Shown: positions 17,179-26,644, counted from the stretch's first letter. The stretch: DNA of 64,000 bases from Paraburkholderia terricola (GCF_900142195.1 NZ_FRAB01000007.1:62001-126000), one strand, 5' to 3'. Program-made: numbers and translations. The notes: generated from the sequence alone by a model not told the origin.

Positions 17179-17741
17179 GACTCCGCCCCGCATGCCCCTT
17201 CGACGATCCGCACGCGGCCGCCCGCCGCGATCCGTAGGCAGCGTCGCCACTTGTCTCCCTGCGTCGCCTTGGATGGCGCGCGCGGTCCGATATCAAAGCT
17301 GCGAAAGGTGCCGATCAACTGTCCCGCCGGCGGCGTAAACGTGAGATTCGTTTGCGTGCCGACAATGCTTACCGCCGCCAGCAGCGGATGCGCGCGCAAC
17401 AGCGACACCGTGCTGCCCCGCTCGGCCAGCACCGCCCAGCCGCACGACCAGTCGGTCACGCCATTGCCGCACGGTTGCCCGGCGGCGAGGCAATGCCGCG
17501 CCGCGTCGATCCGGCACACCGTGACTCGTGTGCCGCGTCGTAGCGCTTCACTGCGCGCATAGGCGAGCGTTGACGCGAGCGCCTTCGTGCGCGCGTCGAC
17601 CTGATCGCGCACGTGCCACGCGACGAACGACGGCGTTGCCATCACCGCGATCACCGCCAGCAGCGCGACGACGGCCAGCGTTTCGACAAGCGTGAAGCCG
17701 CGGCATGGCCGCGTGAAAAACGCATCCGCTTTCATCTGCAT
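17175..17741 (-). CDS. fimT: FimT/GspH-family minor prepilin
   Basis: This is a 188-residue prepilin and first gene of the operon. The leader MQMKADAFFTRPCRG precedes FTLVETLAVVALLAVIAVMA, a classical class III signal with Gly at -1 and Glu at +5. The globular part has the GspH/FimT layout (SFVAWHVRDQVDARTKALASTL, then ARSEALRRGTRVTVCR) and several cysteines. FimT-family pilins of some naturally transformable bacteria bind DNA; the basic C-terminal stretch DKWRRCLRIAAGGRVRI fits that only loosely. A second in-frame ATG lies two codons later. Confidence 0.88.
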   Translation of the reverse strand: MQMKADAFFTRPCRGFTLVETLAVVALLAVIAVMATPSFVAWHVRDQVDARTKALASTLAYARSEALRRGTRVTVCRIDAARHCLAAGQPCGNGVTDWSCGWAVLAERGSTVSLLRAHPLLAAVSIVGTQTNLTFTPPAGQLIGTFRSFDIGPRAPSKATQGDKWRRCLRIAAGGRVRIVEGACGAES

Positions 17742-17940
17742 CCCTGCTCGTTACAAAGAATGCAGCCAATCTAGCGATTTGCAAACGCGCCAACAATCGG
17801 CCGAACGGCCAGGTGGCGCTCAGACGCTATCCCGCGCAAAAATGCACGCGACCAACCATCATGGGGAGCGGGAGATGCGAATGCGCGAGACAACGCGGCA
17901 AAAGACGGCACCTCGAACACGACGCGAGGCGCGACAGCGA

Positions 17941-18423
17941 TTAACGCTTGCGAGAAGGCTTGGGAGGCGAGGAGGCGCGGCGGAATTCCTCGATGACGTC
18001 CTCGAATTCGGAGACGTCTTCGAAGCGCCGGTAGACGGAGGCAAAGCGAACATAGGCAATCGTGTCGAGTGCGCGCAGCTCGTTCATCACGAGTTCGCCG
18101 AGGCGCTCGCTGCGCACCTCGCGCTCGCCGCTGCCGAGCAACAGATACTCGATTCGGGCGACCGCCGCGTCGATCGCGTCCGCCGCCACCGGCCGCTTGC
18201 GCAGCGCCAGTTGCATGCTCGCGACGATCTTGCGGCGATCGAATTCGGTGCGGCTGCCATCCTTCTTGACGACCGACGGCAACGCCAGCTCGACCCGCTC
18301 GTACGTCGTGAAACGTTTGTCGCAGGCCGGGCAGCGGCGCCGCCGCCGAATCGTCGCGCCGTCTTCGGACACGCGCGAGTCGACGACCTGCGTATCGGCG
18401 TGACGGCAGAAGGGGCAGTGCAT
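17941..18423 (-). CDS. nrdR: Transcriptional repressor NrdR
   Basis: This is a 160-residue regulator of ribonucleotide reductase genes. A zinc ribbon with Cys3, Cys6, Cys31 and Cys34 is followed by the basic stretch RRRRR and the ATP-cone domain ([18 protein letters not shown]). The length is within the family norm. It lies 6 nt downstream of glyA in the same direction, a pairing common in betaproteobacteria that ties nucleotide and one-carbon supply together. No NrdR box is apparent nearby, as expected because its targets are the nrd operons. Confidence 0.97.
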   Translation of the reverse strand: MHCPFCRHADTQVVDSRVSEDGATIRRRRRCPACDKRFTTYERVELALPSVVKKDGSRTEFDRRKIVASMQLALRKRPVAADAIDAAVARIEYLLLGSGEREVRSERLGELVMNELRALDTIAYVRFASVYRRFEDVSEFEDVIEEFRRASSPPKPSRKR

Positions 18424-18429
18424 GACGGC

Positions 18430-19677
18430 TTAGCGGTAGACCGGGAAGCGCTGGGTCAGCTCGGCGACTTGCGCGCGCACACGTTCGAGCGTGGCGGCGT
18501 CTTCCGGGTTGTCCAGCACGTCGGCGATCAGGTTGCCCACCTGCTCCGCTTCCTTGACGCCGAAGCCGCGCGTGGTCATGGCCGGCGAGCCGAGACGGAT
18601 ACCGCTCGTCACGAACGGCTTTTCCGGATCGTTCGGAATCGCGTTCTTGTTGACCGTGATGTGCGCGGCGCCGAGCGCCGCTTCCGCTGCCTTGCCGGTG
18701 ATCTTCTTCGCGCGAAGATCGACCAGCATGACGTGGCTTTCAGTACGGCCCGAGACGATGCGCAGACCGCGCTTGACCAACGTTTCGGCCAGCACGCGTG
18801 CGTTTTCGACGACCTGCTGCTGATACGCCTTGAATTCCGGCGACAGCGCTTCCTTGAACGCGACGGCCTTGCCGGCGATCACGTGCATCAGGGGACCGCC
18901 CTGGATGCCGGGGAAAATTGCCGAGTTGATCTGCTTCTCGAACTCGGCCTTCATCAGGATCACGCCGCCGCGCGGGCCGCGCAGGCTCTTATGCGTGGTG
19001 GTGGTGACGAAGTCGGCGTGCGGCACCGGGTTCGGGTAGACGCCGGCGGCGATCAAACCCGCGTAATGCGCCATGTCGACCATGAAGTAGGCGCCAACCG
19101 ACTTGGCGATCTTCGACAGGCGTTCGAAGTCGATACGCAGCGCGAATGCGGACGCACCCGCCACGATGAGCTTCGGCTTGTGCTCCTGCGCGAGCTTCTC
19201 GGCTGCGTCGTAGTCGATGTCTTCAGCCTCGTTCAGGCCATAGCTCACCACGTTGAACCACTTGCCCGACATGTTGACCGGCGAACCGTGCGTGAGGTGA
19301 CCGCCGTGCGCGAGGCTCATGCCCATGATCGTGTCGCCCGGCTTGAGCATGGCGAAGAACACGCCCTGGTTCGCCTGCGAACCCGAATTCGGCTGGACGT
19401 TCGCGGCTTCTGCGCCGAACAGTTGCTTGACGCGGTCGATCGCCAGCTGCTCGGCGATATCGACGAATTCGCAGCCGCCGTAGTAGCGCTTGCCCGGATA
19501 CCCTTCGGCGTATTTGTTGGTGAGTTGCGAGCCTTGCGCAGCCATCACGGCCGGGCTCGTGTAGTTTTCCGACGCGATCAGTTCGATGTGCTCTTCCTGA
19601 CGGCGGTTTTCCTGCTCGATGACTTTCCAGAGTTCAGGATCGACGTTGGCGATGGTGCTTTGGGCTCTGTCAAACAT
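18430..19677 (-). CDS. glyA: Serine hydroxymethyltransferase
   Basis: This PLP enzyme interconverts serine and glycine while loading one-carbon units on tetrahydrofolate. It has 415 residues, the normal length. The PLP lysine lies in [14 protein letters not shown]; the folate/substrate regions [15 protein letters not shown] and [15 protein letters not shown] are intact. It is the first gene of a glyA-nrdR unit. Its upstream spacer is long (513 nt) but I cannot recognise a known riboswitch in it. Confidence 0.98.
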   Translation of the reverse strand: MFDRAQSTIANVDPELWKVIEQENRRQEEHIELIASENYTSPAVMAAQGSQLTNKYAEGYPGKRYYGGCEFVDIAEQLAIDRVKQLFGAEAANVQPNSGSQANQGVFFAMLKPGDTIMGMSLAHGGHLTHGSPVNMSGKWFNVVSYGLNEAEDIDYDAAEKLAQEHKPKLIVAGASAFALRIDFERLSKIAKSVGAYFMVDMAHYAGLIAAGVYPNPVPHADFVTTTTHKSLRGPRGGVILMKAEFEKQINSAIFPGIQGGPLMHVIAGKAVAFKEALSPEFKAYQQQVVENARVLAETLVKRGLRIVSGRTESHVMLVDLRAKKITGKAAEAALGAAHITVNKNAIPNDPEKPFVTSGIRLGSPAMTTRGFGVKEAEQVGNLIADVLDNPEDAATLERVRAQVAELTQRFPVYR

Positions 19678-20190
19678 ACGGATTCCGTTGAGTGTTTTCA
19701 GGTTGACCGGATTGTGCGCCGAATCTTGCGTAGAGGGTACGCGGCGCTGCTGGCGGCTGGGCCAGCCCAGACGTGGCGGAAGGAGAGTCGCCGCACACGC
19801 GAGGCAGGACAGCCACCGTCAGCGCAGATCGATGCGCGCGGATCACGGCTGCCCAGGCGAACGGCAAAACGGCACCCTGCGCTTCACGGTGGGTTGTTCC
19901 ACCTTGAACCCGATTGCTTGAACCGGTTCTATCGCCAGTCACGCAGGGATGAGCGCGTTAGTTTATTGGAAGAGGATCGAATAGGCAACCGGCTTCCCGC
20001 CGCCGCCGCGGGCACTTCCGAAGCGGGCCATGGCGTCGTTGTATGCGGCGCGCAAACGTCTGAGGAAGGGCGGCCCGGAGGCCGTTCCGCATCCCTCCCA
20101 GAGCCGCTTGTAAGGCTGGTTCATCCTTGCCGCAGCGCCGCATTGGAAGTAGGCTTGGGGCCTTTCTCTCCAACCGACCAGGGAACTGCA
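19678..20190. other. Long divergent spacer glyA / SDR gene
   Basis: This 513-nt region has no convincing gene. I compared the minus-strand leader of glyA from memory with glycine, SAH and THF riboswitch cores and saw no match. The frames on either strand are short, arginine/proline-rich and shadow-like. A structured leader for glyA remains possible because of the length. Confidence 0.5.
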
Positions 20191-20937
20191 ATGATTGTGT
20201 TCGTCACCGGAGCGTCCGCGGGATTCGGCGCCGCCATCGCTCGCGCTTTCGTGAAGGGCGGCCATCGGGTCGTCGCCACCGCGCGCCGCAAGGACCGCCT
20301 CCAGGCGCTCGCCGACGAACTCGGCGACGCGCTTCTGCCTTACGAGCTCGACGTGCGCGACCGCGCCGCCGTCGAAGCCGTGCCGGCCGCGTTGCCAGCC
20401 GATTTCGCGGCGCTCGACGTGCTCGTGAACAACGCCGGCCTTGCGCTCGGCGTGGAGCCGGCGCACAAGGCGAGCCTCGACGAATGGAACACGATGATCG
20501 AGACCAACTGCACCGGCCTCGTGCAGGTTACGCACGCGCTCCTGCCCGGCATGGTGGAGCGCAACCGCGGGCATATCTTCAACCTGGGCTCGGTGGCCGG
20601 CCGCTGGCCCTACCCCGGCGGCAACGTCTACGGCGCCACCAAGGCATTCGTGCGCCAGTTCAGCCTAAACCTGCGCGCCGATCTGGCCGGCACCGCGCTG
20701 CGCGTGACCGACATCGAGCCGGGCCTGTGCGGCGGCACGGAATTCTCGAACGTGCGTTTTCGCGGCGACGACGAAAAAGCCGGCAAGGTCTATGAGAACG
20801 TCCAACCGCTCACGGCGGAGGATATCGCCGACTCGATCTACTGGATCGCCACGCGCCCCGCGCACGTCAACATCAACACGATCGAGCTGATGCCGGTCGC
20901 GCAATCATTCGCCGGTTTGGCCATTCATCGCGGCTAA
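20191..20937 (+). CDS. Short-chain dehydrogenase, YdfG-like 3-hydroxy acid dehydrogenase
   Basis: This is a 248-residue NADP-dependent SDR. It has the cofactor motif TGASAGFG near residue 6, NNAG, and the catalytic Ser-Tyr-Lys in GSVAGRWPYPGGNVYGATK. Length and the pattern EPGLCGGTEFSNVRF match E. coli YdfG, which oxidises L-allo-threonine and 3-hydroxy acids and reduces malonic semialdehyde. I give no symbol because orthology is not proven. ATG 20191 starts directly at the Rossmann strand. It is divergent from glyA and immediately upstream of the Tol-Pal operon, but is probably an independent unit. Confidence 0.88.
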   Translation: MIVFVTGASAGFGAAIARAFVKGGHRVVATARRKDRLQALADELGDALLPYELDVRDRAAVEAVPAALPADFAALDVLVNNAGLALGVEPAHKASLDEWNTMIETNCTGLVQVTHALLPGMVERNRGHIFNLGSVAGRWPYPGGNVYGATKAFVRQFSLNLRADLAGTALRVTDIEPGLCGGTEFSNVRFRGDDEKAGKVYENVQPLTAEDIADSIYWIATRPAHVNINTIELMPVAQSFAGLAIHRG

Positions 20938-20991
20938 AGCCCGCCAGGCGGGACGCACATCTTGAAACAGACCTCCTGGTGTGCGTTCCGG

Positions 20992-20997
20992 TAAAAT
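20992..20997 (+). promoter_or_regulatory. -10-like TAAAAT 7 nt upstream of ybgC start
   Basis: The sequence GGTAAAATGCGCCGC runs straight into ATG 21005 without a Shine-Dalgarno sequence. If this is the -10 element, transcription would begin at or next to the start codon. No good -35 is seen at 17 bp. Confidence 0.35.
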
Positions 20998-21004
20998 GCG
21001 CCGC

Positions 21005-21475
21005 ATGAATATGTCGACCAGCCAGCCCGGCACGGAAATCGGCTTCACATGGCCGATCCGCGTGTATTACGAAGATACCGACGCCGGCGGCATCGTGTTC
21101 TACGCGAACTACCTGAAATTTTTCGAGCGGGCGCGAACCGAATGGCTGCGCGCGTGCGGCGTCGACCAGAACCGGCTCGCGAACGAAACGGGCGCGATTT
21201 TCATCGTGCGCAGCACGGCGGTCGACTATCGTGCGCCTGCGCGGCTCGACGATGTCGTCAACGTCGTGAGCCGGATCGAGCGGCTCGGCCGCGCCTCGGT
21301 CGACTTCGCGCAGGAAGCATGGCGCGACGGCACTTTGCTTGCGGTCGGCTCCATCCGGGTCGGCTGCGTCGAGCGAACCGCGCTGCGGCCGGCCGCGATT
21401 CCTCCGCCGGTACTCGCTGCGTTGCGCCGCGGGCCGGGCATCGGCGAAGGCGGGGTGTCAACGGACAACGACTGA
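21005..21475 (+). CDS. ybgC: Tol-Pal associated acyl-CoA thioesterase YbgC
   Basis: This is a 156-residue hotdog-fold thioesterase. The active-site motif is YYEDTDAGG with the catalytic Asp26, followed by VFYANYLKFFERARTEW, both diagnostic of YbgC. It acts in the cytoplasm on short acyl-CoA or acyl-ACP and is the usual first gene of the tol-pal operon. ATG 21005 is chosen because homologues start close to it; ATG 21011 is an alternative. The -10-like TAAAAT directly before the start suggests the operon promoter lies here. Confidence 0.95.
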   Translation: MNMSTSQPGTEIGFTWPIRVYYEDTDAGGIVFYANYLKFFERARTEWLRACGVDQNRLANETGAIFIVRSTAVDYRAPARLDDVVNVVSRIERLGRASVDFAQEAWRDGTLLAVGSIRVGCVERTALRPAAIPPPVLAALRRGPGIGEGGVSTDND

Positions 21476-21629
21476 ACCTCGTTGTTACGGGGCCGGTGAA
21501 CTCGTATCGATCAAGCAGCACAAAGCATGGTTCGGCTTGCAGCGTCGCCGATGCTGCCGTTTTGCTCACGGCAGGCTTCGATGGCCTTGCAGCCGGACGC
21601 CCCCTTCCGGGACGTTAAAACGAACCTTT

Positions 21630-22307
21630 ATGAACACTACACAAGATCTGTCGATCGTTTCCCTCGTACTCAATGCGAGCCTGCTGGCGCAGGCCGTCAT
21701 GGCCCTGCTGCTGTTGTTGTCGCTGTTGTCGTGGACTTTCATCTTCCGCAAGTGGTTTGCGATCCGCCGGGCGCGCGCGCAAACTGAACGCTTCGAACGC
21801 GATTTCTGGTCGGGCGGCGACCTGCAGGCGCTCTACCAGAGCGCCGCGAACAATCGCCACACGATCGGCGCGCTGGAACGGATCTTCGAATCCGGCATGC
21901 GCGAATTCCTGAAGGGCAAGGAAAAACGCCTGAACGATCCGGGCGCGATCCTCGACGGCGCACGCCGCGCCATGCGGGCCGCGTTCCAGCGTGAAATGGA
22001 CGTGCTCGAAGCCAATCTCGCGTTTCTCGCCTCGGTGGGTTCGGTCAGCCCGTATATCGGTCTGTTCGGCACGGTCTGGGGGATCATGAATGCGTTCCGC
22101 GGTCTCGCCAACGTCCAGCAGGCCACGCTTGCGAACGTCGCGCCGGGCATCGCCGAAGCGTTGACCGCCACCGCGATCGGCCTGTTCGCCGCGATTCCGG
22201 CCGTGGTTGCCTACAACCGCTACGCGCACGACATCGACCGCCTGGCAATCCGCTTCGAGACCTTCATCGAAGAGTTCTCGAACATCCTGCAGCGCCAGGC
22301 ACAGTAA
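21630..22307 (+). CDS. tolQ: Tol-Pal system proton channel subunit TolQ
   Basis: This is a 225-residue inner-membrane protein of the MotA/TolQ/ExbB family. Three membrane helices are visible: about 18-38 (AVMALLLLLSLLSWTFIF), then LAFLASVGSVSPYIGLFGTVWG, then TAIGLFAAIPAVVAYN. With TolR it forms the proton-driven motor that energises TolA during cell division and outer-membrane constriction. ATG 21630 starts at the conserved N terminus; the 154-nt gap from ybgC is unusually long for this operon and could hold an internal signal, but I see none. Confidence 0.96.
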   Translation: MNTTQDLSIVSLVLNASLLAQAVMALLLLLSLLSWTFIFRKWFAIRRARAQTERFERDFWSGGDLQALYQSAANNRHTIGALERIFESGMREFLKGKEKRLNDPGAILDGARRAMRAAFQREMDVLEANLAFLASVGSVSPYIGLFGTVWGIMNAFRGLANVQQATLANVAPGIAEALTATAIGLFAAIPAVVAYNRYAHDIDRLAIRFETFIEEFSNILQRQAQ

Positions 22308-22317
22308 GGGGTCCAAG

Positions 22318-22761
22318 ATGGCAGGCTCACATTCCAGTATGCGTGGCGGCCGTTCGCGCCGCGCGATGTCCGACATCAACGTCGTGCCGTACATCGACGT
22401 GATGCTCGTGCTGCTCGTGATCTTCATGGTGACCGCGCCGCTCGTCGCCCCGTCGATCGTCAATCTGCCGACCGTCGGCGGCGCCGCGCCGCAGCAGCAA
22501 ACCCCGCCCGTGATCGTGAATATCCGCGCGGACGGCAACATGAGCGTCAAGTACAAAGACGACGCGGGCGCGCAGCAGCAGGAAAACATGACGAAAGCCG
22601 ACCTCAACGGCTTCATCACCGACCGTTCGCAAACGCATCCTGACCAGCCTGTCGTGATCGCCGCCGACAAGACCGTGAAGTACGAAGTCGTGATGAACGT
22701 GATGTCCGAGCTGAAAGCCCGGGGCGTCAAACGCGTTGGATTGCTCGTCAAATCGCAATGA
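22318..22761 (+). CDS. tolR: Tol-Pal system protein TolR
   Basis: This is a 147-residue inner-membrane protein of the ExbD/TolR family. One N-terminal helix (INVVPYIDVMLVLLVIFMV) carries Asp27, the proton-coupling residue of the TolQR motor. A periplasmic domain (VIVNIRADGNMSVKYKD and the C-terminal KRVGLLVKSQ) follows. The gene starts 10 nt after tolQ, and its stop overlaps the tolA ATG by ATGA, so tolR and tolA are probably translated together. Confidence 0.96.
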   Translation: MAGSHSSMRGGRSRRAMSDINVVPYIDVMLVLLVIFMVTAPLVAPSIVNLPTVGGAAPQQQTPPVIVNIRADGNMSVKYKDDAGAQQQENMTKADLNGFITDRSQTHPDQPVVIAADKTVKYEVVMNVMSELKARGVKRVGLLVKSQ

Positions 22762-23765
22762 TCCGCAAGAATTCCGACTACCCGCTCCAGCCGCCGCGTG
22801 AACGCGGCACCGGGCGAGCCTTTGCGTTCGCTCTGGTGATGCACGCGCTGCTCGGGTTCTTTCTGTACCACGGCATCCAGTGGCAGAACAGTACGCCGGA
22901 AGGCGCTGAAGCGGAGCTCTGGACCGAGGTGCCGGACACGGCGATCCCGCGCCCGGCTCCGCCTCCTCCCGTGCCGGTGGCCCCTGCCCCGCCGCTGCCC
23001 GATGAACAGGCTGACATCGCGTTGCAGGAGAAGAAACGCAAGCAGCAGGAGGCCGCGCGCGAGGCGCAACTCGCCGAGCAGCAGCGTCAGCAGAAATTGC
23101 AGGCTCAACAGGAAGCCGAGGCGAAACGTCAGCAGCAACTCGCCGCGGAGCAGGCGGCGCAAAAGGCCGCGGCGCTCAAGCAGAAGCAGTTGCAGCAACA
23201 GCAGCAGCAGGCCGACAAGCTCAAGCAACAGCAATTGGCCGAGCAGCAGAAACAGCAGCAATTGAAGGAACAGCAGCAGGAACAGCAAAAACAGGCCGAA
23301 GCCGAAGCGCAGAAGAAAGCGGACGCGCAGAAGGCGGCAAAGGCCAAGGCTCAGGCCGAGGCTGCCGCGCAAGCGAAGAAACTCGATGCCGAACGTCGCG
23401 CGCGTCTCGCGCAAATGCAAGGCATGGCGGGCGGCGAAGGCTCGACCGGCAACGGGCTTGCGAAGAGCGGCACCGGCAGCGGCTCGGGCGGCACGGCGGC
23501 GTCGCCGGGTTACGCGGACAAGGTGCGTCGCGTGGTGCGCCCGAACATTACGTGGGGCGGCGAAACGGAAGGCCTGGAGACGGTGATCTCCGTGCGCTGT
23601 TCGCCGACGGGCACCTTGTTGAGCGCAACGATCTCGCGCAGCAGCGGCAACCCCGCGTGGGACGACGCCGCGTTGCGCGCCGTGCAGCGTTCCGATCCGA
23701 TGCCTCAGGACATCGACGGCAAGACGCCGGGCAGCTTCAAGATCACGCTGCGCCCGGCAGGTTGA
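22758..23765 (+). CDS. tolA: Cell envelope protein TolA
   Basis: This is a 335-residue protein spanning the periplasm. One membrane helix near residues 20-38 (AFAFALVMHALLGFFLYH) is followed by a proline-rich stretch (about 63-80), a long Gln/Lys/Ala-rich coiled helix (about 85-215), a Gly/Ser linker, and the C-terminal globular domain (RRVVRPNITWGGETEGLETV) that contacts Pal and TolB. The helix region is unusually rich in glutamine, with runs of five Gln. It couples the TolQR motor to the outer membrane. Confidence 0.95.
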   Translation: MIRKNSDYPLQPPRERGTGRAFAFALVMHALLGFFLYHGIQWQNSTPEGAEAELWTEVPDTAIPRPAPPPPVPVAPAPPLPDEQADIALQEKKRKQQEAAREAQLAEQQRQQKLQAQQEAEAKRQQQLAAEQAAQKAAALKQKQLQQQQQQADKLKQQQLAEQQKQQQLKEQQQEQQKQAEAEAQKKADAQKAAKAKAQAEAAAQAKKLDAERRARLAQMQGMAGGEGSTGNGLAKSGTGSGSGGTAASPGYADKVRRVVRPNITWGGETEGLETVISVRCSPTGTLLSATISRSSGNPAWDDAALRAVQRSDPMPQDIDGKTPGSFKITLRPAG

Positions 23766-23902
23766 CGAAGGCCTTGACAGTCAGTTGACAGCAGACGCGG
23801 CGCCCCGCCCAGCGTGGCGCGCCGGGGAACGAAATAAAGGTTCGAGGGTCTGTCTGCTGTTGTGAAGCGTTAGTAAAACCGTTTTTGGGGAATCCATACA
23901 GC

Positions 23903-25195
23903 ATGAGTTTGATGACCAAGCTAGGCCTGCGGACACTTGTAGCGTCGTGCCTGATCGCCGTCGGCGGCGCCGCCAACGCACAACTCAACGTCCTCGTGAC
24001 GGGCGTCGGGTCCACCCAGTTTCCGATCGCAACGGCGAATTTCGCCAATGAAGCGAACTCGCCGCAACAGGTCAGCACGATCGTGCGGCAGGATCTGCAA
24101 CGCAGCGGCAAATTCACCAACATCGACGCGGGCAGCACGCCGGTGCCGGAAACGGCGTCCGTCGACCTCGGCAGCTGGAAGGCCAAGGGCGCCAATGCGT
24201 TCGTGTCGGGCAGTGTGAACCGTCTGCCGAACGGCCAGTACGAAGTGCGCTTCAAGCTGTACGACACGGTCAAACAGGAAAGCCTCGGCGGCCTCGTGCT
24301 GGTGAGCCCGGAAAGCGGCTTGCGCATGAGCGCGCACAAGGTCGCGGACTACATCTACGCGAAGCTGATGGGCGGGCGCGGCGTGTTCGCCACGCGCCTG
24401 TCGTACGTCATCAAGACCGGCGGCCGTTATCAGTTGCAAATCTCCGATTCGGACGGCCAGGACGCGCACATCGCGCTGTCGAGCCCTGAGCCGATCATCT
24501 CGCCGGCATGGTCGCCCGACGGCACCAAGGTCGCTTATGTTTCGTTCGAGAAGAAGAAGCCGATCGTCTATATCCACGATCTGCCCACGGGCCGTCGCGT
24601 CGTGGTCTCCGACCAGAAGGGCAATAACAGCGCACCGGCGTGGTCGCCGGATGGCCGCACGCTGGCCGTCGCGCTCTCGCGCACCGGCAACACGCAGATC
24701 TTCGCCGTCAATGCGGACGGCAGCGGGCTGCGGCGTCTGACGCAAGGCAGCTCGATCGACACGGAACCCACCTTCTCGCCTGACGGCCAGTCGATCTATT
24801 TCACCAGCGATCGTGGCGGCCAACCGCAGATCTACAAGATGTCGGCCCAGGGCGAAAGCGCCGGCAGCGCACAGCGCGTCACCTTCACGGGCAGCTACAA
24901 CACGAGCCCGCGCGTCAGCCCCGACGGCAAGCAACTCGCGTATATTTCGCGCGTCGGCGGCGGATTCAAGCTTTATATCCAGGACCTGCAAGGCAATACG
25001 GCCACGGGTCTGACGGACACGACACATGACGAATCGCCGAGCTTCGCGGCGAACGGTCAGTACATTCTTTACGCCACACAGGTGAACGGCCGTGGCGTGT
25101 TGGCCGCGGTATCGACCGATGGTCGCACCCGGCAGGTCCTGTCCGTTCAGGGCGGCAGCGTGCGCGAGCCGTCCTGGGGCCCGTTTATGCAATAA
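23903..25195 (+). CDS. tolB: Tol-Pal system beta-propeller TolB
   Basis: This is a 430-residue periplasmic protein. A signal peptide ends at ANA before [10 protein letters not shown] (cleavage near residue 26); the N-terminal domain is followed by a propeller with repeated PAWSPDG and PTFSPDG blades. It shuttles between Pal and TolA. ATG 23903 is preferred; ATG 23912 would still leave a signal peptide. The last codons and stop are part of a small tandem duplication that extends into the pal leader (25187-25210). Confidence 0.96.
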   Translation: MSLMTKLGLRTLVASCLIAVGGAANAQLNVLVTGVGSTQFPIATANFANEANSPQQVSTIVRQDLQRSGKFTNIDAGSTPVPETASVDLGSWKAKGANAFVSGSVNRLPNGQYEVRFKLYDTVKQESLGGLVLVSPESGLRMSAHKVADYIYAKLMGGRGVFATRLSYVIKTGGRYQLQISDSDGQDAHIALSSPEPIISPAWSPDGTKVAYVSFEKKKPIVYIHDLPTGRRVVVSDQKGNNSAPAWSPDGRTLAVALSRTGNTQIFAVNADGSGLRRLTQGSSIDTEPTFSPDGQSIYFTSDRGGQPQIYKMSAQGESAGSAQRVTFTGSYNTSPRVSPDGKQLAYISRVGGGFKLYIQDLQGNTATGLTDTTHDESPSFAANGQYILYATQVNGRGVLAAVSTDGRTRQVLSVQGGSVREPSWGPFMQ

Positions 25196-25210
25196 CGTTG
25201 ATGCAATAAC
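25187..25210 (+). repeat. Tandem duplication covering the tolB stop codon
   Basis: ATGCAATAAC occurs at 25187-25196 (the last Met-Gln-stop of tolB) and again at 25201-25210, separated by GTTG. The second copy recreates an ATG-CAA-TAA mini-frame ahead of the pal ribosome-binding site. Confidence 0.75.
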
Positions 25211-25226
25211 ACAAGGAGAGTAAAAA

Positions 25227-25736
25227 ATGATGTCCAAGCTTCGTTTCGCATTTGCCGTTCTGATGGTCGGTGCGCTGGCCGCATGTCACTCGGGCGTCAA
25301 GCTCGACGAAAACGCCAACAAGGGCGGTGCAATCGGCACGCAACCGAACCCGACCGATGTCGCACAGGTCAACGTCGATCCGCTGAACGATCCGAACAGC
25401 CCGCTCGCCAAGCGCAGCATCTATTTCGACTTCGACAGCTACTCGGTCAAGGACGACTATCAGTCGCTGCTGCAGCAACACTCGCAATACCTTAAGAGCC
25501 ATCCGCAACGCCACGTGCTGATTCAGGGCAACACCGACGAACGCGGTACGAGCGAGTACAACCTGGCGCTCGGCCAGAAGCGTGCTGAAGCCGTGCGCCG
25601 TTCGTTGTCGCTGATGGGCGTGACGGACTCGCAAATGGAAGCCGTGAGCCTCGGCAAGGAAAAGCCGCAAGCCACGGGTCATGACGAATCGTCGTGGGCA
25701 CAGAACCGCCGCGCCGACCTCGTGTACCAACAGTAA
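25227..25736 (+). CDS. pal: Peptidoglycan-associated lipoprotein Pal
   Basis: This is a 169-residue outer-membrane lipoprotein. The lipobox LAAC places the lipidated residue at Cys20. The OmpA-like peptidoglycan-binding domain is complete, with IYFDFDSYSV and GNTDERGTSEYNLALGQKRA, including the Asp and Arg that hold meso-diaminopimelate. AAGGAG precedes the ATG at a good distance. It binds TolB and TolA and anchors the outer membrane to the wall. Confidence 0.97.
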   Translation: MMSKLRFAFAVLMVGALAACHSGVKLDENANKGGAIGTQPNPTDVAQVNVDPLNDPNSPLAKRSIYFDFDSYSVKDDYQSLLQQHSQYLKSHPQRHVLIQGNTDERGTSEYNLALGQKRAEAVRRSLSLMGVTDSQMEAVSLGKEKPQATGHDESSWAQNRRADLVYQQ

Positions 25737-25746
25737 GTAACGGGTG

Positions 25747-26505
25747 ATGAGCCGAATGACGCATCGTTTCTCCTGGCTGCGGTTTGCCGCAGCGGCCTGC
25801 GTCGCGGGCACGGCCTTCGCGGCTGTGCCCGCGCATGCGGGCATGTTCGACGACGACCAGGCCCGCCAGGCCATTCTCGATCTGCGCTCGAAGACCGAAA
25901 GCCTGTCGAGCCAGTTGTCGGCCGCGCAACGCACGATCCTCGATCAGTCCAACCGTCTCGACCAGTTGAATCAGCAGGTCGCCACGCTGCGCGGGCAGAA
26001 CGAGGACATGGCCAACCAGCTCGCCGCGGTGCAAAAGCAGCAGAAGGACTACTACACCGATCTTGATACGCGTCTGAAGAAATTCGAGCCGCAGCAACAG
26101 ACGGTGGACGGGGTCCAGGGCGAGGTGCAGCCGGGCGAAACCGAGTCGTTCAATGCGGCTTCGCAACAGTTCCGCAGCGGCGACTTCAAGAACGCGGCGG
26201 CGTCGTTCCGTAGCTTCATCTCCAAGTATCCGAATAGCCCTTATCAGCCGACCGCTCAGTACTGGCTCGGCAACGCGCTGTATGCGCTGCGCGACTACAA
26301 GGGCTCGACGGCGACGTGGCAAGGTGTGGTGAAGAACTACCCGCAACATCCGCGTGCGCCGGAAGCGCTGCTTGCGATTGCGAACAATCAGCTTGAGCAA
26401 GGTCAGAAGGCCGCGGCCAAGAAGACGCTCGAACAGATCGTCGCGCAATACGGCGGCTCGGATGTCGCGCAGTCGGCTCAGAGCAAGCTGTCGCAAATCA
26501 AGTAG
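25747..26505 (+). CDS. cpoB: Cell division coordinator CpoB (YbgF)
   Basis: This is a 252-residue periplasmic protein. A signal peptide is cleaved near AHA (residue 31); a coiled coil follows (SLSSQLSAAQRTILDQSNRL and ANQLAAVQKQQK), then C-terminal TPR repeats (ASQQFRSGDFKNAAASFRSF; YWLGNALYALRDYKGS). CpoB links Tol-Pal action with peptidoglycan synthesis at division. ATG 25747 lies 10 nt after the pal stop; a GTG one codon earlier is less likely. It is the last gene of the operon, which ends in a strong terminator. Confidence 0.94.
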   Translation: MSRMTHRFSWLRFAAAACVAGTAFAAVPAHAGMFDDDQARQAILDLRSKTESLSSQLSAAQRTILDQSNRLDQLNQQVATLRGQNEDMANQLAAVQKQQKDYYTDLDTRLKKFEPQQQTVDGVQGEVQPGETESFNAASQQFRSGDFKNAAASFRSFISKYPNSPYQPTAQYWLGNALYALRDYKGSTATWQGVVKNYPQHPRAPEALLAIANNQLEQGQKAAAKKTLEQIVAQYGGSDVAQSAQSKLSQIK

Positions 26506-26572
26506 CGCAGAAGTTCCTCGCAGTTGGCAGTCACGCGCAGTGTCCGACGTCAAAGCCACGCGCGCCTCTCGC

Positions 26573-26606
26573 TGAAAAACCCGGGTATCGCTACCCGGGT
26601 TTTTCA
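26573..26606 (+). terminator. Intrinsic terminator of the tol-pal operon
   Basis: TGAAAAACCCGGGTA (26573-26587) pairs over 15 bp with TACCCGGGTTTTTCA (26592-26606) around TCGC, with five consecutive T residues in the 3' arm. It is the strongest intrinsic terminator in the window. Confidence 0.96.
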
Positions 26607-26644
26607 CTATCTGAAGTGCTGATAGCTTGGCCAACCACCATCGG

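Noticed and set aside
17692..20190. Very long plus-strand reading frame running antisense over nrdR and glyA into the SDR gene
   Set aside because: Its upstream part is the high-GC antisense shadow of two unmistakable genes and has His/Arg/Asp-rich composition; only the part from ATG 20191 (the SDR) is real.
19678..20190. Riboswitch upstream of glyA
   Set aside because: I compared the leader from memory with glycine, SAH and THF motifs and saw no conserved core; a covariance-model scan would be needed to reopen it.
21615..23420. 600-codon minus frame with a leucine-rich stretch opposite tolA
   Set aside because: The poly-leucine run is the reverse complement of the glutamine/lysine repeats of tolA; it is not a membrane protein.
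23788..23860. Inverted ACAGCAGAC/GTCTGCTGT pair in the tolA-tolB spacer
   Set aside because: Arms are 55 nt apart and short; could pair in mRNA but chance occurrence is likely.
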